DNA of 64,000 nucleotides from Bacteroides sp. (lineage in GTDB: Bacteria; Bacteroidota; Bacteroidia; Bacteroidales; Muribaculaceae), in assembly GCA_014802445.1 (NCBI GenBank), contig JAAVCF010000012.1, forward strand, positions 26,665 through 90,664, read 5' to 3'. Positions 1-7,336 of this stretch are shown here, piece after piece. The notes under the pieces were generated by a model that did not search any database, had not been told where the DNA came from, and saw only the letters and a list, made by a program, of their open reading frames with translations. The translations under genes were made by a program, and so were the position numbers. The first letter of the stretch is position 1; each line of letters starts with the position of its first letter.

Positions 1-1502
1 AAGAAATTATTATATGTCTTGCTCTGGTCTTCATTTTTCTGACCGTTTTCCAGATAATCGAATTTTACATGCTCATACCTCAATCCGGCTCCAATGCTGA
101 AACGACCTAAGGTCTGTCTGAAATCGAGGAATCCGGCAATGTTTTTCTCGTCAACTCTTGTGTTGGCGTCATTGATGATTTCTGCGTCAGTATCATAATC
201 GGAAGAGAAGCGTGATGAAACAAATTCCTCTCCGACCTCTATTCCTCCCTTCCAGACAGGATAACTTAAAACTAATTTTTCCGCAAACATTCTACCGCGA
301 TTTATACCTAAAGAATTTATCAACGAGCTTTCCTCATTCACACTGACTTCATCCACTGTAACATTGGATCTTGACTTTTTCCATATATAATCAGCATTCA
401 GATCAATACCTAATTCTCCGACTTTACCATTATAATAGAGATTGGCTCCATGTCGGGGAAGTGTCCGCGTATCTCCTGTTCGTGCGCCTATGGCACCATC
501 TATGACAGAATTTTTTTCCGACAATTCTGTTTCATGGATATGGTGCATCTTGTCGCTGGTGAGGCCATTGGCGTAGTAGGATCCAAGTGAATGTCTCTCA
601 TTAAACACATATGAGAATCCAGCCTTTCCGAAGAAATCCTTTACATTTCCATATCCGGTTTGGTTTATCTTCTCCTCCCATAGTTGAGATGAATTAGACA
701 CTCCATATTGGTTGCTTTGGAACTTCGCTATTGCTCCACCGAAATTGGCGAATACCTCCAGTCCGCCTGTCCTATACTTAAAGTTGGCTTGATCGATATT
801 TGAGAAATATTTATTCTCCCTTAAAGTGGAACGGAGCAGACCACTGAATCCCTCTCCTTGAGGACGCTTGGTGGTTATACGGATAACGGAATTTACCGAT
901 GCGTCATACTTGACTCCCGGATTTGTTACCACCTCAACGTTCTTTATATCTGCTGAGCTTATCTGCATGAGTTCGTTGGAATCCCTCACGAGACGACCAT
1001 TTATATAGATTGCCGGAGAACCTTTGCCGAAAACCTCAAACACACCGTCTCGGCCAACAACCATAGGCACCTGTACCAAAACATCCTCCGCAGTGCCCGC
1101 ATGTTCAAGCTGAGTACCCGCAACGTTGGTTACAAGTGCATCCCCTTTTACGACAGTAACGGGACGGTTGGATTTCACCACAACCTCACCAAGCATTACT
1201 GTTGCAGGCTTAAGAGTAATAAGTCCAAAATCACCTGAGGGAGGAATCTGAAGTATCTTGTCGGAGTATCCAATAGATGAAATTCTGATATACTCAGGGG
1301 CACTATGGGTATCTTCAAACGTGAAAACTCCATCCGCATCTGTCACGGTCCCGGATAAAAAGATTGAGTCGCCCCTAAGAAGCACAACGTTTACATAATC
1401 GAGGGGTAAACTATTGTTATCTACAACCTTTCCGATTATAGCCTGTGCCATACCTGTTAAGGCGGTCATTAAAGATAGAATTATTAATAATATAGATTTC
1501 AT
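1..1502 (-). CDS. TonB-dependent outer-membrane beta-barrel protein, C-terminus beyond window
   Basis: The reading frame is open from an ATG at 1502-1500 to the left edge, so about 500 N-terminal residues are visible and the C-terminus is missing. It begins with a signal peptide (MKSILLIILSLMTALTGMAQ), then a carboxypeptidase-D-like regulatory domain (about residues 22-100), then a TonB plug containing VFGKGSPAIYINGR and VEVVTNPGVKYDASV. The plug wording is typical of the Bacteroidetes outer-membrane beta-barrel family (Pfam OMP_b-brl_3 type), which resembles SusC but usually lacks a SusD partner. Beta-barrel strands follow. It should sit in the outer membrane and import or sense a ligand that cannot be read from the sequence. 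The DNA is AT-richer than most of the window. A promoter lies at 1529-1559. Family confident, substrate unknown. Confidence 0.9.
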   Translation of the reverse strand, partial: MKSILLIILSLMTALTGMAQAIIGKVVDNNSLPLDYVNVVLLRGDSIFLSGTVTDADGVFTFEDTHSAPEYIRISSIGYSDKILQIPPSGDFGLITLKPATVMLGEVVVKSNRPVTVVKGDALVTNVAGTQLEHAGTAEDVLVQVPMVVGRDGVFEVFGKGSPAIYINGRLVRDSNELMQISSADIKNVEVVTNPGVKYDASVNSVIRITTKRPQGEGFSGLLRSTLRENKYFSNIDQANFKYRTGGLEVFANFGGAIAKFQSNQYGVSNSSQLWEEKINQTGYGNVKDFFGKAGFSYVFNERHSLGSYYANGLTSDKMHHIHETELSEKNSVIDGAIGARTGDTRTLPRHGANLYYNGKVGELGIDLNADYIWKKSRSNVTVDEVSVNEESSLINSLGINRGRMFAEKLVLSYPVWKGGIEVGEEFVSSRFSSDYDTDAEIINDANTRVDEKNIAGFLDFRQTLGRFSIGAGLRYEHVKFDYLENGQKNEDQSKTYNNF

Positions 1503-1528
1503 ATTGATGGAGTTCTTGAGATTAGCTG

Positions 1529-1559
1529 CGAAAATAGTCTTAGTAATCTGCCTTTGCAA
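1529..1559 (-). promoter_or_regulatory. Promoter of the TonB-dependent protein at 1-1502
   Basis: Read on the minus strand there is TTG (1559-1557), a 20-bp spacer and TATTTTCG (1536-1529). This fits the Bacteroidetes -33/-7 pattern except that the -7 box ends TTCG instead of TTTG. It leaves a leader of about 20 nt before the ATG at 1502. Confidence 0.55.
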
Positions 1560-1695
1560 TACCCAAAAGTGTATGATTGCATGTAGGGCTGAATCATATC
1601 CGTAGAATAGGGTTAGGTGTGGTTCTAATCTACGATGAATTGTAATGTTGTAGCTTAGTTGATAGGGGACTGAAAGTCTCTATTTAAGATAATCC

Positions 1696-1902
1696 AACCG
1701 GGACAGGGAGCATCCCCCCGCTTGGTGGATGCCCCTGTCGGTTGATTGGGGTTTGCCTTTCGGCCTTTCTCCGGGTGGAGAGTTTGGGATTTTTGGGTGG
1801 AGAAAGACCTCCGGGCAGGTTGGACCACGTCGGTCGCGACAGCGACGTGTCCCGTGCTTTTGTCAGCCATCCCCGTTTTTGATGATTGACATTGCAAAGT
1901 TA
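1696..1902 (-). ncRNA. Candidate structured RNA or hairpin-rich element
   Basis: A -7-like box TAACTTTG (1902-1895) is followed on the minus strand by three inverted repeats. The first has 7-bp arms CACGTCG/CGACGTG at 1826-1832 and 1843-1849. The second has 11-bp arms at 1762-1772 and 1799-1809; its one non-Watson-Crick position is C-A on the plus strand but a G-U wobble in a minus-strand RNA. The third is a stem of about 17 bp with small bulges, 1696-1715 with 1727-1743, and an 11-nt loop. A small open frame on the minus strand runs through the element but resembles no protein I know, and the hairpins would account for the lack of stops. No good -33 box or poly-U end was found. It could instead be a decayed mobile element or a larger member of the nearby repeat family. 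Confidence 0.35.
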
Positions 1903-2016
1903 TGGCCCCGATTTTACAAAAAGTGGACATCGTGCGGATTTAGTTAGGAGTTAGGAGGTTTTTTGTGGGGGGGTATAGGGGCGGTCGGTCACGACATGCT
2001 TGTTTGGGTGGGAGGG

Positions 2017-2116
2017 ACGACAACATCGTCGCTCCGCGACTCTATGTGTGGGGGGGCGTCCCGGCACTCCCTCCGGTCGTGGCCGGGTTAAACACAATGT
2101 CGCCACTCCGTGGCTC
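2017..2116. repeat. Two degenerate copies of the ACGATGTCGCC...GGCTC repeat module
   Basis: Degenerate versions of one 20-25 bp module occur at about 2017-2042 and 2092-2116. Clearer copies follow at 2252-2276, 2452-2472 and 3649-3673. The shared skeleton is ACGATGTCGCC, a short variable part, then CCGTGGCTC. In the clearer copies at 2252, 2452 and 3649 it is preceded by a CGGCTTTTCGTTGG module. This is the left part of the composite intergenic repeat. Confidence 0.5.
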
Positions 2117-2132
2117 GGTTCTGCGACGAGGG

Positions 2133-2220
2133 GTTACGATTGGTTCCCAATCGTTTTCGATGTCACGGAGGGCGGGCGCCCCGAACGGGCGCCCCTACAT
2201 TTTTGCGGTTTCGGGGTGAC
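2133..2220. repeat. Composite hairpin repeat, copy 1 (88 bp)
   Basis: The unit holds two perfect hairpins. The first has 8-bp arms ACGATTGG and CCAATCGT around loop TTC. The second, at 2174-2194, has arms GGGCGCCC and GGGCGCCC around CGAAC. It ends CTACATTTTTGCGG and GGGGTGAC. It differs from copy 2 (2293-2380) only at 2165 (A against G). The two copies start exactly 160 bp apart, so the whole 160-bp block looks duplicated. Confidence 0.9.
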
Positions 2221-2292
2221 GGAAGAGGGGCGGCTTTTCGTTGGGGAGGTTTTACGATGTCGCCCCGCCGTGGCTCTTGTCCGGGCGCGGGG

Positions 2293-2380
2293 GTTACGAT
2301 TGGTTCCCAATCGTTTTCGATGTCGCGGAGGGCGGGCGCCCCGAACGGGCGCCCCTACATTTTTGCGGTTTCGGGGTGAC
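2293..2380. repeat. Composite hairpin repeat, copy 2 (88 bp)
   Basis: This is a near-identical second copy of the element at 2133-2220, with one mismatch in 88 bp and both hairpins intact. It is preceded by the CGGCTTTTCGTTGG and ACGATGTCGCC modules (about 2231-2276), which define the left half of the longer repeat. Confidence 0.9.
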
Positions 2381-2411
2381 GTAAGGGGGCGGCGGGAGGT
2401 GGACGCATCAG

Positions 2412-2472
2412 CGTACGTCCGTACGGGACAGCGGCTTTTCGTTGGGGAACTTTTACGATGTCGGCGTGGCTC
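2412..2472. repeat. Short palindrome plus partial repeat copy
   Basis: A perfect palindrome, CGTACG-TC-CGTACG, lies at 2412-2425. It is followed by another CGGCTTTTCGTTGG module (about 2432) and a shortened ACGATGTCGGC...GTGGCTC module (2452-2472). This ends 12 bp before the stop codon of the minus-strand gene at 2484, so the repeat abuts that gene's 3' end. No T-rich intrinsic terminator is seen there. Confidence 0.55.
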
Positions 2473-2483
2473 TTGCTTGGGGA

Positions 2484-3500
2484 TTAGTAGTTAATGTAAT
2501 CCAAATAAATATATGTCTGATTTGATTTACCACGACCACCAACTGTTATTGTTGATTGGTTGATAATCCTGTATGGCCAGCCATGAGCAAGAAAATCAGA
2601 ACTTAAATAAGAGTCGTAGATGGCATTTTCCTTTACTTGTGTGTCAAAATCTTTATTAAACGATTCGGTTACACTGTCGTTATCCATCAATTCCACAATT
2701 CCGCCTACCATATCTTTCAAGGTTGATTTAGGTATGATATTTACCACCTCTGTTGTAATGGAATAGGTATAATCACTTGTGTCTAAAGTAACTGTGGAAT
2801 AGGTATCATTTTCGTATGTGGTTGCTGTTGCATCCTCATGTGTATGCGATTGCCCTATATTATATACGTTTCCATGACATAGAAATAATAATTTCAGTTC
2901 TTCAAGATAACCGTCAATCAGTTTATCTGAGTCAACATCTTTTACCATCTCCTTGATGTCTATATTGAACTCTTTTTTTAATCCGACAATCTCAGGCATT
3001 TGCATTAATTCTTTCAATGATTCCTTGAAAAGCGATTTTGCCTGACGCTTAATCTGACCGAGATTATTGAATTTGGTAATTGCGCCAAATTCATCGGTTT
3101 CAAAATGAATTGTCGTGCCTACAATTTTCTTACTTAATTTCTCTACCAATGTGTTTAAGGTAGCCTGATAACTATCGTGACTTGAATATAACGTAGAATC
3201 TCCTTTGACTTCTAAGAAGGTATAATCCATTTTATAACCTGTTGAAGTGGAGTCAACAACAGTTAATCTAACTTTGGTTGATACACCGGCTGTTTTAATT
3301 GTGTCAGAAGGGCTCAATTGCCAGTTACTTTGGTTTATCCAATAAATGAGTGTATCATTTTTTGAGAAATAACCAACAACATCAATAGTGGAATCTTGGG
3401 CAACAACACTGCTCTCTTGTTGAGAGTTTGTTTGGGCGTTAGATGCAATTCCACAAGCAATGAAGATGGAGCATATAATCAAAAATGGTAGATTACGCAT
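2484..3500 (-). CDS. Unrecognised secreted protein
   Basis: This 338-residue protein starts at MRNLPFLIICSIFIACG, an N-terminal export signal that could be cut after SNAQ. An upstream in-frame start at 3560 is rejected because the promoter (3530-3560) lies downstream of it. After the signal the protein is polar and rich in Ser, Thr and Asp (for example QESSVVAQDSTIDVVGYFSKND), with a mixed alpha/beta look and no membrane segment, so it is probably periplasmic or on the surface. I recognise no domain and assign no function. It is strongly AT-rich beside its neighbours and is bracketed by hairpin repeats (to 2472 and from about 3627), which suggests transfer or an unusual history. Confidence 0.85.
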   Translation of the reverse strand: MRNLPFLIICSIFIACGIASNAQTNSQQESSVVAQDSTIDVVGYFSKNDTLIYWINQSNWQLSPSDTIKTAGVSTKVRLTVVDSTSTGYKMDYTFLEVKGDSTLYSSHDSYQATLNTLVEKLSKKIVGTTIHFETDEFGAITKFNNLGQIKRQAKSLFKESLKELMQMPEIVGLKKEFNIDIKEMVKDVDSDKLIDGYLEELKLLFLCHGNVYNIGQSHTHEDATATTYENDTYSTVTLDTSDYTYSITTEVVNIIPKSTLKDMVGGIVELMDNDSVTESFNKDFDTQVKENAIYDSYLSSDFLAHGWPYRIINQSTITVGGRGKSNQTYIYLDYINY

Positions 3501-3529
3501 GGAAAAAAAATTAAGGGGTTGCCATAGTA

Positions 3530-3560
3530 CGAAGATACTACATCTTATTGACATATACAA
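3530..3560 (-). promoter_or_regulatory. Promoter of the secreted protein at 2484-3500
   Basis: On the minus strand there is TTG (3560-3558), a 20-bp spacer and TATCTTCG (3537-3530). The -7 box has the same TTCG ending as the promoter at 1529-1559. It gives a leader of roughly 20-25 nt to the ATG at 3500 and excludes the longer open frame. Confidence 0.55.
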
Positions 3561-3626
3561 AATTCGAAAAGAGCGGGAGACACCGAAGGGTCGTTGCCCC
3601 GGACAGTTTTGCGGTTCTCGGGTTGG

Positions 3627-3760
3627 CGGCTTTTCGTTGGAGGATGTTTTACGACATCGCCGCGCCGCGGCTCCTTTTCGGGTGCGGGGTACGATTGGTT
3701 CCCAATCGTTTTCGATGTCGCGGAGTGCGGGCGCCCCGAACGGGCGCCCCTACATTTTGC
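3627..3760. repeat. Composite hairpin repeat, copy 3
   Basis: The order of modules matches the 2.2-2.4 kb copies: CGGCTTTTCGTTGG (from about 3627), an ACGACATCGCC...GCGGCTC module (3649-3673), the ACGATTGG-TTC-CCAATCGT hairpin (3691-3709) and the GGGCGCCC-CGAAC-GGGCGCCC hairpin (3729-3749). The tail then changes to runs of TTGCGGG. Confidence 0.85.
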
Positions 3761-3828
3761 GTGTCCGGGTTTTGCGGGCGCGGGATTTGCGGGCGTGTGT
3801 TTTGCGGGATGATTTGGTGCGAGGGGAT

Positions 3829-3930
3829 GTAGGGGCGGCCGTTCGGGCCGCCCTCGGCCTCCAATTATTCGCGGAGGTTTTTGTCGGCAGGAGGGGACGA
3901 TTGGTTCCCAATCGTTTTCGATGTCGCGGG
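3829..3930. repeat. Second hairpin type plus a solo ACGATTGG hairpin
   Basis: A perfect hairpin with 8-bp arms GGGCGGCC and GGCCGCCC around GTTCG lies at 3833-3853. It is followed by CCAATTATTCGCGG, which matches the sequence after the same hairpin at 36860-36880. Another ACGATTGG-TTC-CCAATCGT hairpin follows at 3897-3915 with its TTTCGATGTCGCGG tail (to about 3930) but without the GGGCGCCC hairpin. The cluster ends about 65 bp before the AraC gene. Confidence 0.8.
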
Positions 3931-3961
3931 GGCGGGGGGATGGGGGTGAGGAAATATTTGC

Positions 3962-3969
3962 TAAATTTG
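3962..3969 (+). promoter_or_regulatory. Possible -7 box for the AraC gene
   Basis: TAAATTTG matches the Bacteroidetes -7 consensus TAnnTTTG and lies 27 bp before the ATG at 3997. No clear TTG is present about 20 bp upstream, where the repeat DNA is G-rich, so the promoter may be weak or need an activator. Confidence 0.35.
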
Positions 3970-3996
3970 CGGGGTGGTGATGGCTAACGAAATTTT

Positions 3997-4851
3997 ATGA
4001 TGACCCGAAAGATTCCCATTCGTTATATTAATGAAGATTCCGCCTTTGATTGCGAAGTTCTTCATCTTACTCCGGTGAGTGACCGAAGTAATAAGCTGGG
4101 CGACTTCAATGAACACATTGATGACTGCTACACTGTTATTCTCATTACAAAAGGGGCCGGCGCAGCTGACATTGACTTCCGCACGGTGGCAATGTCAGAG
4201 GGTCAACTGGGGATTATTGCGCCGGGGCAGGTTCATTCCAATATCTCGATAAAGGAATGTGAGCTGTGGATGCTGAGAATGTCACCGGAAATGATGGACA
4301 ACGATTATCGCTATCAGCTTGATGAATATGCCATGACGGGGCAGCCGGTGAGGCTTACAGAGGACACTATGAAGATTCTGCGGGAAGCTATGGAGTTTCT
4401 GAGCAAGCTTATGGCTTCGATTAATGACGGGCAGCAAATGAAAAGCGTGTTGTTCAATATGCTTAATGTGGTTCTCGGCATCATAACTCCAAGGATACTG
4501 AGCGGTCAGTCAAAGCCGCGCCTGCGCAGCACGGAAGTGACCGTGAAGTTCAAACAGATGCTTCCTCAATATGTGAGACAACAGAAAAGGCCATCGTTTT
4601 ATGCTAATGAGCTGTGCATATCGGGAGTGTATCTGAATGAAGTGGTAAAGAAAAGCACCGGAATGACCCCATCAGAGTGGATTAACATTGCCATCCTGCT
4701 TGAAGCCAAACGACTGCTCCGCTCCACGGCCCTGACCGTAAAAGAGATTGCCCATGAATTAGGCTTTCAGGACCATGCCTACTTTTCCAGATTTTTCAAA
4801 AAGAACACCGCCATGACGCCATTGGAGTTCAGGAGCAGAATCCTTGAATAG
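3997..4851 (+). CDS. AraC-family transcriptional regulator
   Basis: This 284-residue regulator has an N-terminal cupin-like sensing region (about residues 10-175, with IAPGQVHSNI typical of the beta-barrel pocket) and a C-terminal AraC double helix-turn-helix (about 185-284). The latter includes FYANELCISGVYLNEVVKK and the family signature IAHELGFQDHAYFSRFFKK. Such proteins bind DNA and respond to a small ligand. Only 74 bp separate it from the TonB-dependent receptor on the same strand, so that receptor and perhaps the GH16 enzyme beyond it are plausible targets; this is inference from position. The codons ATGATG leave two adjacent starts (3997 or 4000). Confidence 0.92.
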   Translation: MMTRKIPIRYINEDSAFDCEVLHLTPVSDRSNKLGDFNEHIDDCYTVILITKGAGAADIDFRTVAMSEGQLGIIAPGQVHSNISIKECELWMLRMSPEMMDNDYRYQLDEYAMTGQPVRLTEDTMKILREAMEFLSKLMASINDGQQMKSVLFNMLNVVLGIITPRILSGQSKPRLRSTEVTVKFKQMLPQYVRQQKRPSFYANELCISGVYLNEVVKKSTGMTPSEWINIAILLEAKRLLRSTALTVKEIAHELGFQDHAYFSRFFKKNTAMTPLEFRSRILE

Positions 4852-4876
4852 TCCAATCATTGCCGCCGAGAATCCA

Positions 4877-4907
4877 TTGATGTGGCTCATTTTCAATAGT
4901 AGTTTTG
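4877..4907 (+). promoter_or_regulatory. Promoter of the TonB-dependent receptor
   Basis: TTG (4877-4879), a 20-bp spacer and TAGTTTTG (4900-4907) match the Bacteroidetes consensus. The predicted start of transcription falls only about 10-15 nt before the ATG at 4926, so the leader is very short. Confidence 0.65.
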
Positions 4908-4925
4908 CATTAAAAACAATTGAAA

Positions 4926-7262
4926 ATGACCAAACAAACAGCATTAGCAATTACATGCCTCATACTCACAGCAATAGCGGGCTACGGGCAGAATCCTGTG
5001 CAGACCATAACGGGTCAAGTGATTGACGCGGCCACTGAGGAAGGGCTGCCTTTCAGCTCTGTTAAGCTTTCATATATGGGGCAAGGAGTGGTGACGGACA
5101 GTGCAGGGTGTTTCCTGTTCAAGGACATCCCCGTGGGTCGCTATGACCTTGAAGCCTCATATGTGGGCTACACACCTGTGATAATGAAAGATGTGATAGT
5201 CATATCATCCAAAGAAACGCAGATAGAGATTCCGCTGCAGGAGATGAAGGCCGAACTGCATGAGGTGGTGGTTACGCCAAAAGTCATAAAACACCAGCCA
5301 CTCAATAGCATGAACCTGTCAAGCGGCAGAATGCTGAGCGTGGAGGAGGCCGGACGATTTGCCGGAGGGCTGGACGACCCGGCACGCCTTGCCGGAGCTT
5401 TTGCGGGAGTGGCCACAAACATTGGCGACAACGGGATAACCGTGCGCGGCAATGCACCTAAACTGATGCAATGGAAACTTGAAGGAGTGGAGATTCCCAA
5501 CCCTAACCATTTCGGAGAGGTGGGAGGATTCGGAGGCGGCGGACTGACAGCATTGAGCAGTCTGGTGCTGGGGAACTCTGATTTTCTCACCGGAGCCTTC
5601 CCGGCGGAATACGGCAACGCACTTGCCGGAGTGTTTGACCTGAAACTCCGCACCGGCAACAATAACAGATGGGAGCACACAGTGTCACTTGGCACGATGG
5701 GAATTGACCTTTCGTCAGAAGGACCGTTCAAGAAGGGGGGTAAATCGTCGTATCTTTTCAACTACCGCTACTCCACCCTATGGATGATTTCAAGTTTTCT
5801 CCCTGATGGAGCAGGAGAAGGAATGAAGTACCAGGACCTTTCACTGAAGCTAAACTTCCCCACTAAAAAAGCCGGCACATTCTCGGTGTGGGCCCTGGGG
5901 CTTATTGACGGGAACAAAGAGAAACCCAAATACAACAAAGAAGAGTGGGAATATGAATCGGACCGCAACTTCTTCAACACATCAATATGGATGGGAGCAC
6001 TGGGCGTTAACCATAAACTACGCCTCAATGAAACCACACAAATCAACACCACTATAGCCGGCACATATAACGGCATAGACTCACACCAGAGCACCCTCGA
6101 TGATAATCTTGCCGACCATCCGGACAATATCATCAAGAAGAAGAATTACAACCTGGTGATGAACGCATTTATGAACAAGCGCATAGGGAGCATAGGCAAT
6201 AACCGCACGGGAATAGTGGTGACCGGAATGTTCTATGACATGCTACTTAAAAACGCACCAAGCGTTGGTGAAGAAATGACTACCATTGCAAATGAGCATG
6301 GCAACAGCGCACTTCTGGAGGCTTATACAGAGTTCTCACTCTCACCCTCATGGAGGTGGCAGATTAACCCCGGAGTGCATTTACAGTACTTTGCGCTTAA
6401 CGGCCATTACAGCATAGAGCCGCGTGTGGCGATTAAATATAACCTCACTCAAAAACAATCGTTGACGTTATCTTACGGCAGCCACAGCCGCACGGAATTG
6501 CTCAACTACTATTTCACCCGCAATGATAAGGGAGAGCTGATAAACAAGAACCTTGACTTTACGCGCGGACACCATTTTGTGGTGTCGTACGACCTGGCTA
6601 TCGGCAACGATTTTCATCTCCGCGCCGAGCCTTATCTGCAGTTGCTTTATAAAGTCCCTGTGGTGGCCGGCAGCTCCAATTCCCTGCTTAACAACAAGGA
6701 TGACTGGTTTATTACCGACAAGTTTGAAAGCAGCGGCCGCGGCCTGAACTACGGACTGGAGGTGACGTTTGAGAAATACATGTCAAACGGCTACTACTTC
6801 ATGGTGACCGGTTCAGTGTTCAGTTCACGCTATAAAGGAGGCGACGGAGTGTGGCGCAACACCCGCTATAACCGTAATTATCTTTTCAATCTGCTGGGAG
6901 GAAAGGAATGGATGGTTGGGAAAAGCCGCAGGAACTTATTTGGAGCAAACGCACGCATAACATTCCGCGGCGGCGACCGCTACACCCCTATCTTAGAGGA
7001 TGAATCAATCACGGCGCAAGAAGTGATTTTTGATGAGCGACTGGCCTACAGTCAACAGCTCAAGCCAGTGTTATGGGCAGACTTCTCAGTGTATTACCGC
7101 ATCAATGGTCGCAGAGCATCGCATGAGATAGGATTAAAATGGCTCAACGCTACTTTTTATGATGAATATCTGGGTCACGAATATAATTTTAAGACCGGAC
7201 GCGTTGAGGAATATCGTGACGGCATCTGCATGCCCAATCTGTATTATAAAATCAGTTTCTAA
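4926..7262 (+). CDS. TonB-dependent outer-membrane receptor
   Basis: The protein is 778 residues from the ATG at 4926; a TTG two codons upstream is also in frame but less likely. It has a signal peptide (to about residue 22, ending GYGQ), a carboxypeptidase-D-like domain (about 25-110, GQVIDAATEEGLPF), a TonB plug (about 115-220, with GITVRGNAPKLMQWKLEGVE and PAEYGNALAGVFDLK) and a beta-barrel to the C-terminus (ending YYKISF, aromatic last residue as in barrels). It should import or sense a ligand using TonB energy. No SusD partner is adjacent, so a classic starch-type utilisation pair is absent. The AraC gene sits just upstream. It converges with the GH16 gene across a shared terminator. 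Confidence 0.93.
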   Translation: MTKQTALAITCLILTAIAGYGQNPVQTITGQVIDAATEEGLPFSSVKLSYMGQGVVTDSAGCFLFKDIPVGRYDLEASYVGYTPVIMKDVIVISSKETQIEIPLQEMKAELHEVVVTPKVIKHQPLNSMNLSSGRMLSVEEAGRFAGGLDDPARLAGAFAGVATNIGDNGITVRGNAPKLMQWKLEGVEIPNPNHFGEVGGFGGGGLTALSSLVLGNSDFLTGAFPAEYGNALAGVFDLKLRTGNNNRWEHTVSLGTMGIDLSSEGPFKKGGKSSYLFNYRYSTLWMISSFLPDGAGEGMKYQDLSLKLNFPTKKAGTFSVWALGLIDGNKEKPKYNKEEWEYESDRNFFNTSIWMGALGVNHKLRLNETTQINTTIAGTYNGIDSHQSTLDDNLADHPDNIIKKKNYNLVMNAFMNKRIGSIGNNRTGIVVTGMFYDMLLKNAPSVGEEMTTIANEHGNSALLEAYTEFSLSPSWRWQINPGVHLQYFALNGHYSIEPRVAIKYNLTQKQSLTLSYGSHSRTELLNYYFTRNDKGELINKNLDFTRGHHFVVSYDLAIGNDFHLRAEPYLQLLYKVPVVAGSSNSLLNNKDDWFITDKFESSGRGLNYGLEVTFEKYMSNGYYFMVTGSVFSSRYKGGDGVWRNTRYNRNYLFNLLGGKEWMVGKSRRNLFGANARITFRGGDRYTPILEDESITAQEVIFDERLAYSQQLKPVLWADFSVYYRINGRRASHEIGLKWLNATFYDEYLGHEYNFKTGRVEEYRDGICMPNLYYKISF

Positions 7263-7281
7263 CCCATAATCAATAGTCTGA

Positions 7282-7319
7282 AACCAAAAAATCCCCGGGT
7301 GACCGGGGATTTTTTGGTT
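7282..7319. terminator. Bidirectional intrinsic terminator
   Basis: Perfect 17-bp arms surround a 4-nt loop (GTGA). A GC core (TCCCCGG/CCGGGGA) is flanked by an A-run on the left and a T-run on the right, so the hairpin ends transcription from both the receptor gene and the convergent GH16 gene. Confidence 0.92.
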
Positions 7320-7336
7320 ATAGGGGATGTGGGGGA

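Noticed and set aside
1655..1930. Minus-strand open frame of 91 codons
   Set aside because: It coincides with the three-hairpin element, has no protein resemblance and begins upstream of the -7 box; kept only as a possible alternative to the RNA idea.
2133..2380. Possible CRISPR array
   Set aside because: Only two well-preserved 88-bp copies at 160-bp spacing, with internal hairpins and no cas genes; the intervening DNA also repeats.
2000..2494. Overlapping plus-strand open frames of 70-165 codons across the repeats
   Set aside because: They translate the GC-rich hairpin repeats in several frames, giving low-complexity Arg/Gly/Pro-rich strings such as RAPRTGAPTF; no promoter, no family resemblance.
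3460..3987. Plus-strand open frame of 175 codons
   Set aside because: It starts inside the opposite gene's leader and runs through repeat copies 3 and later; same repeat-derived peptides as at 2 kb.
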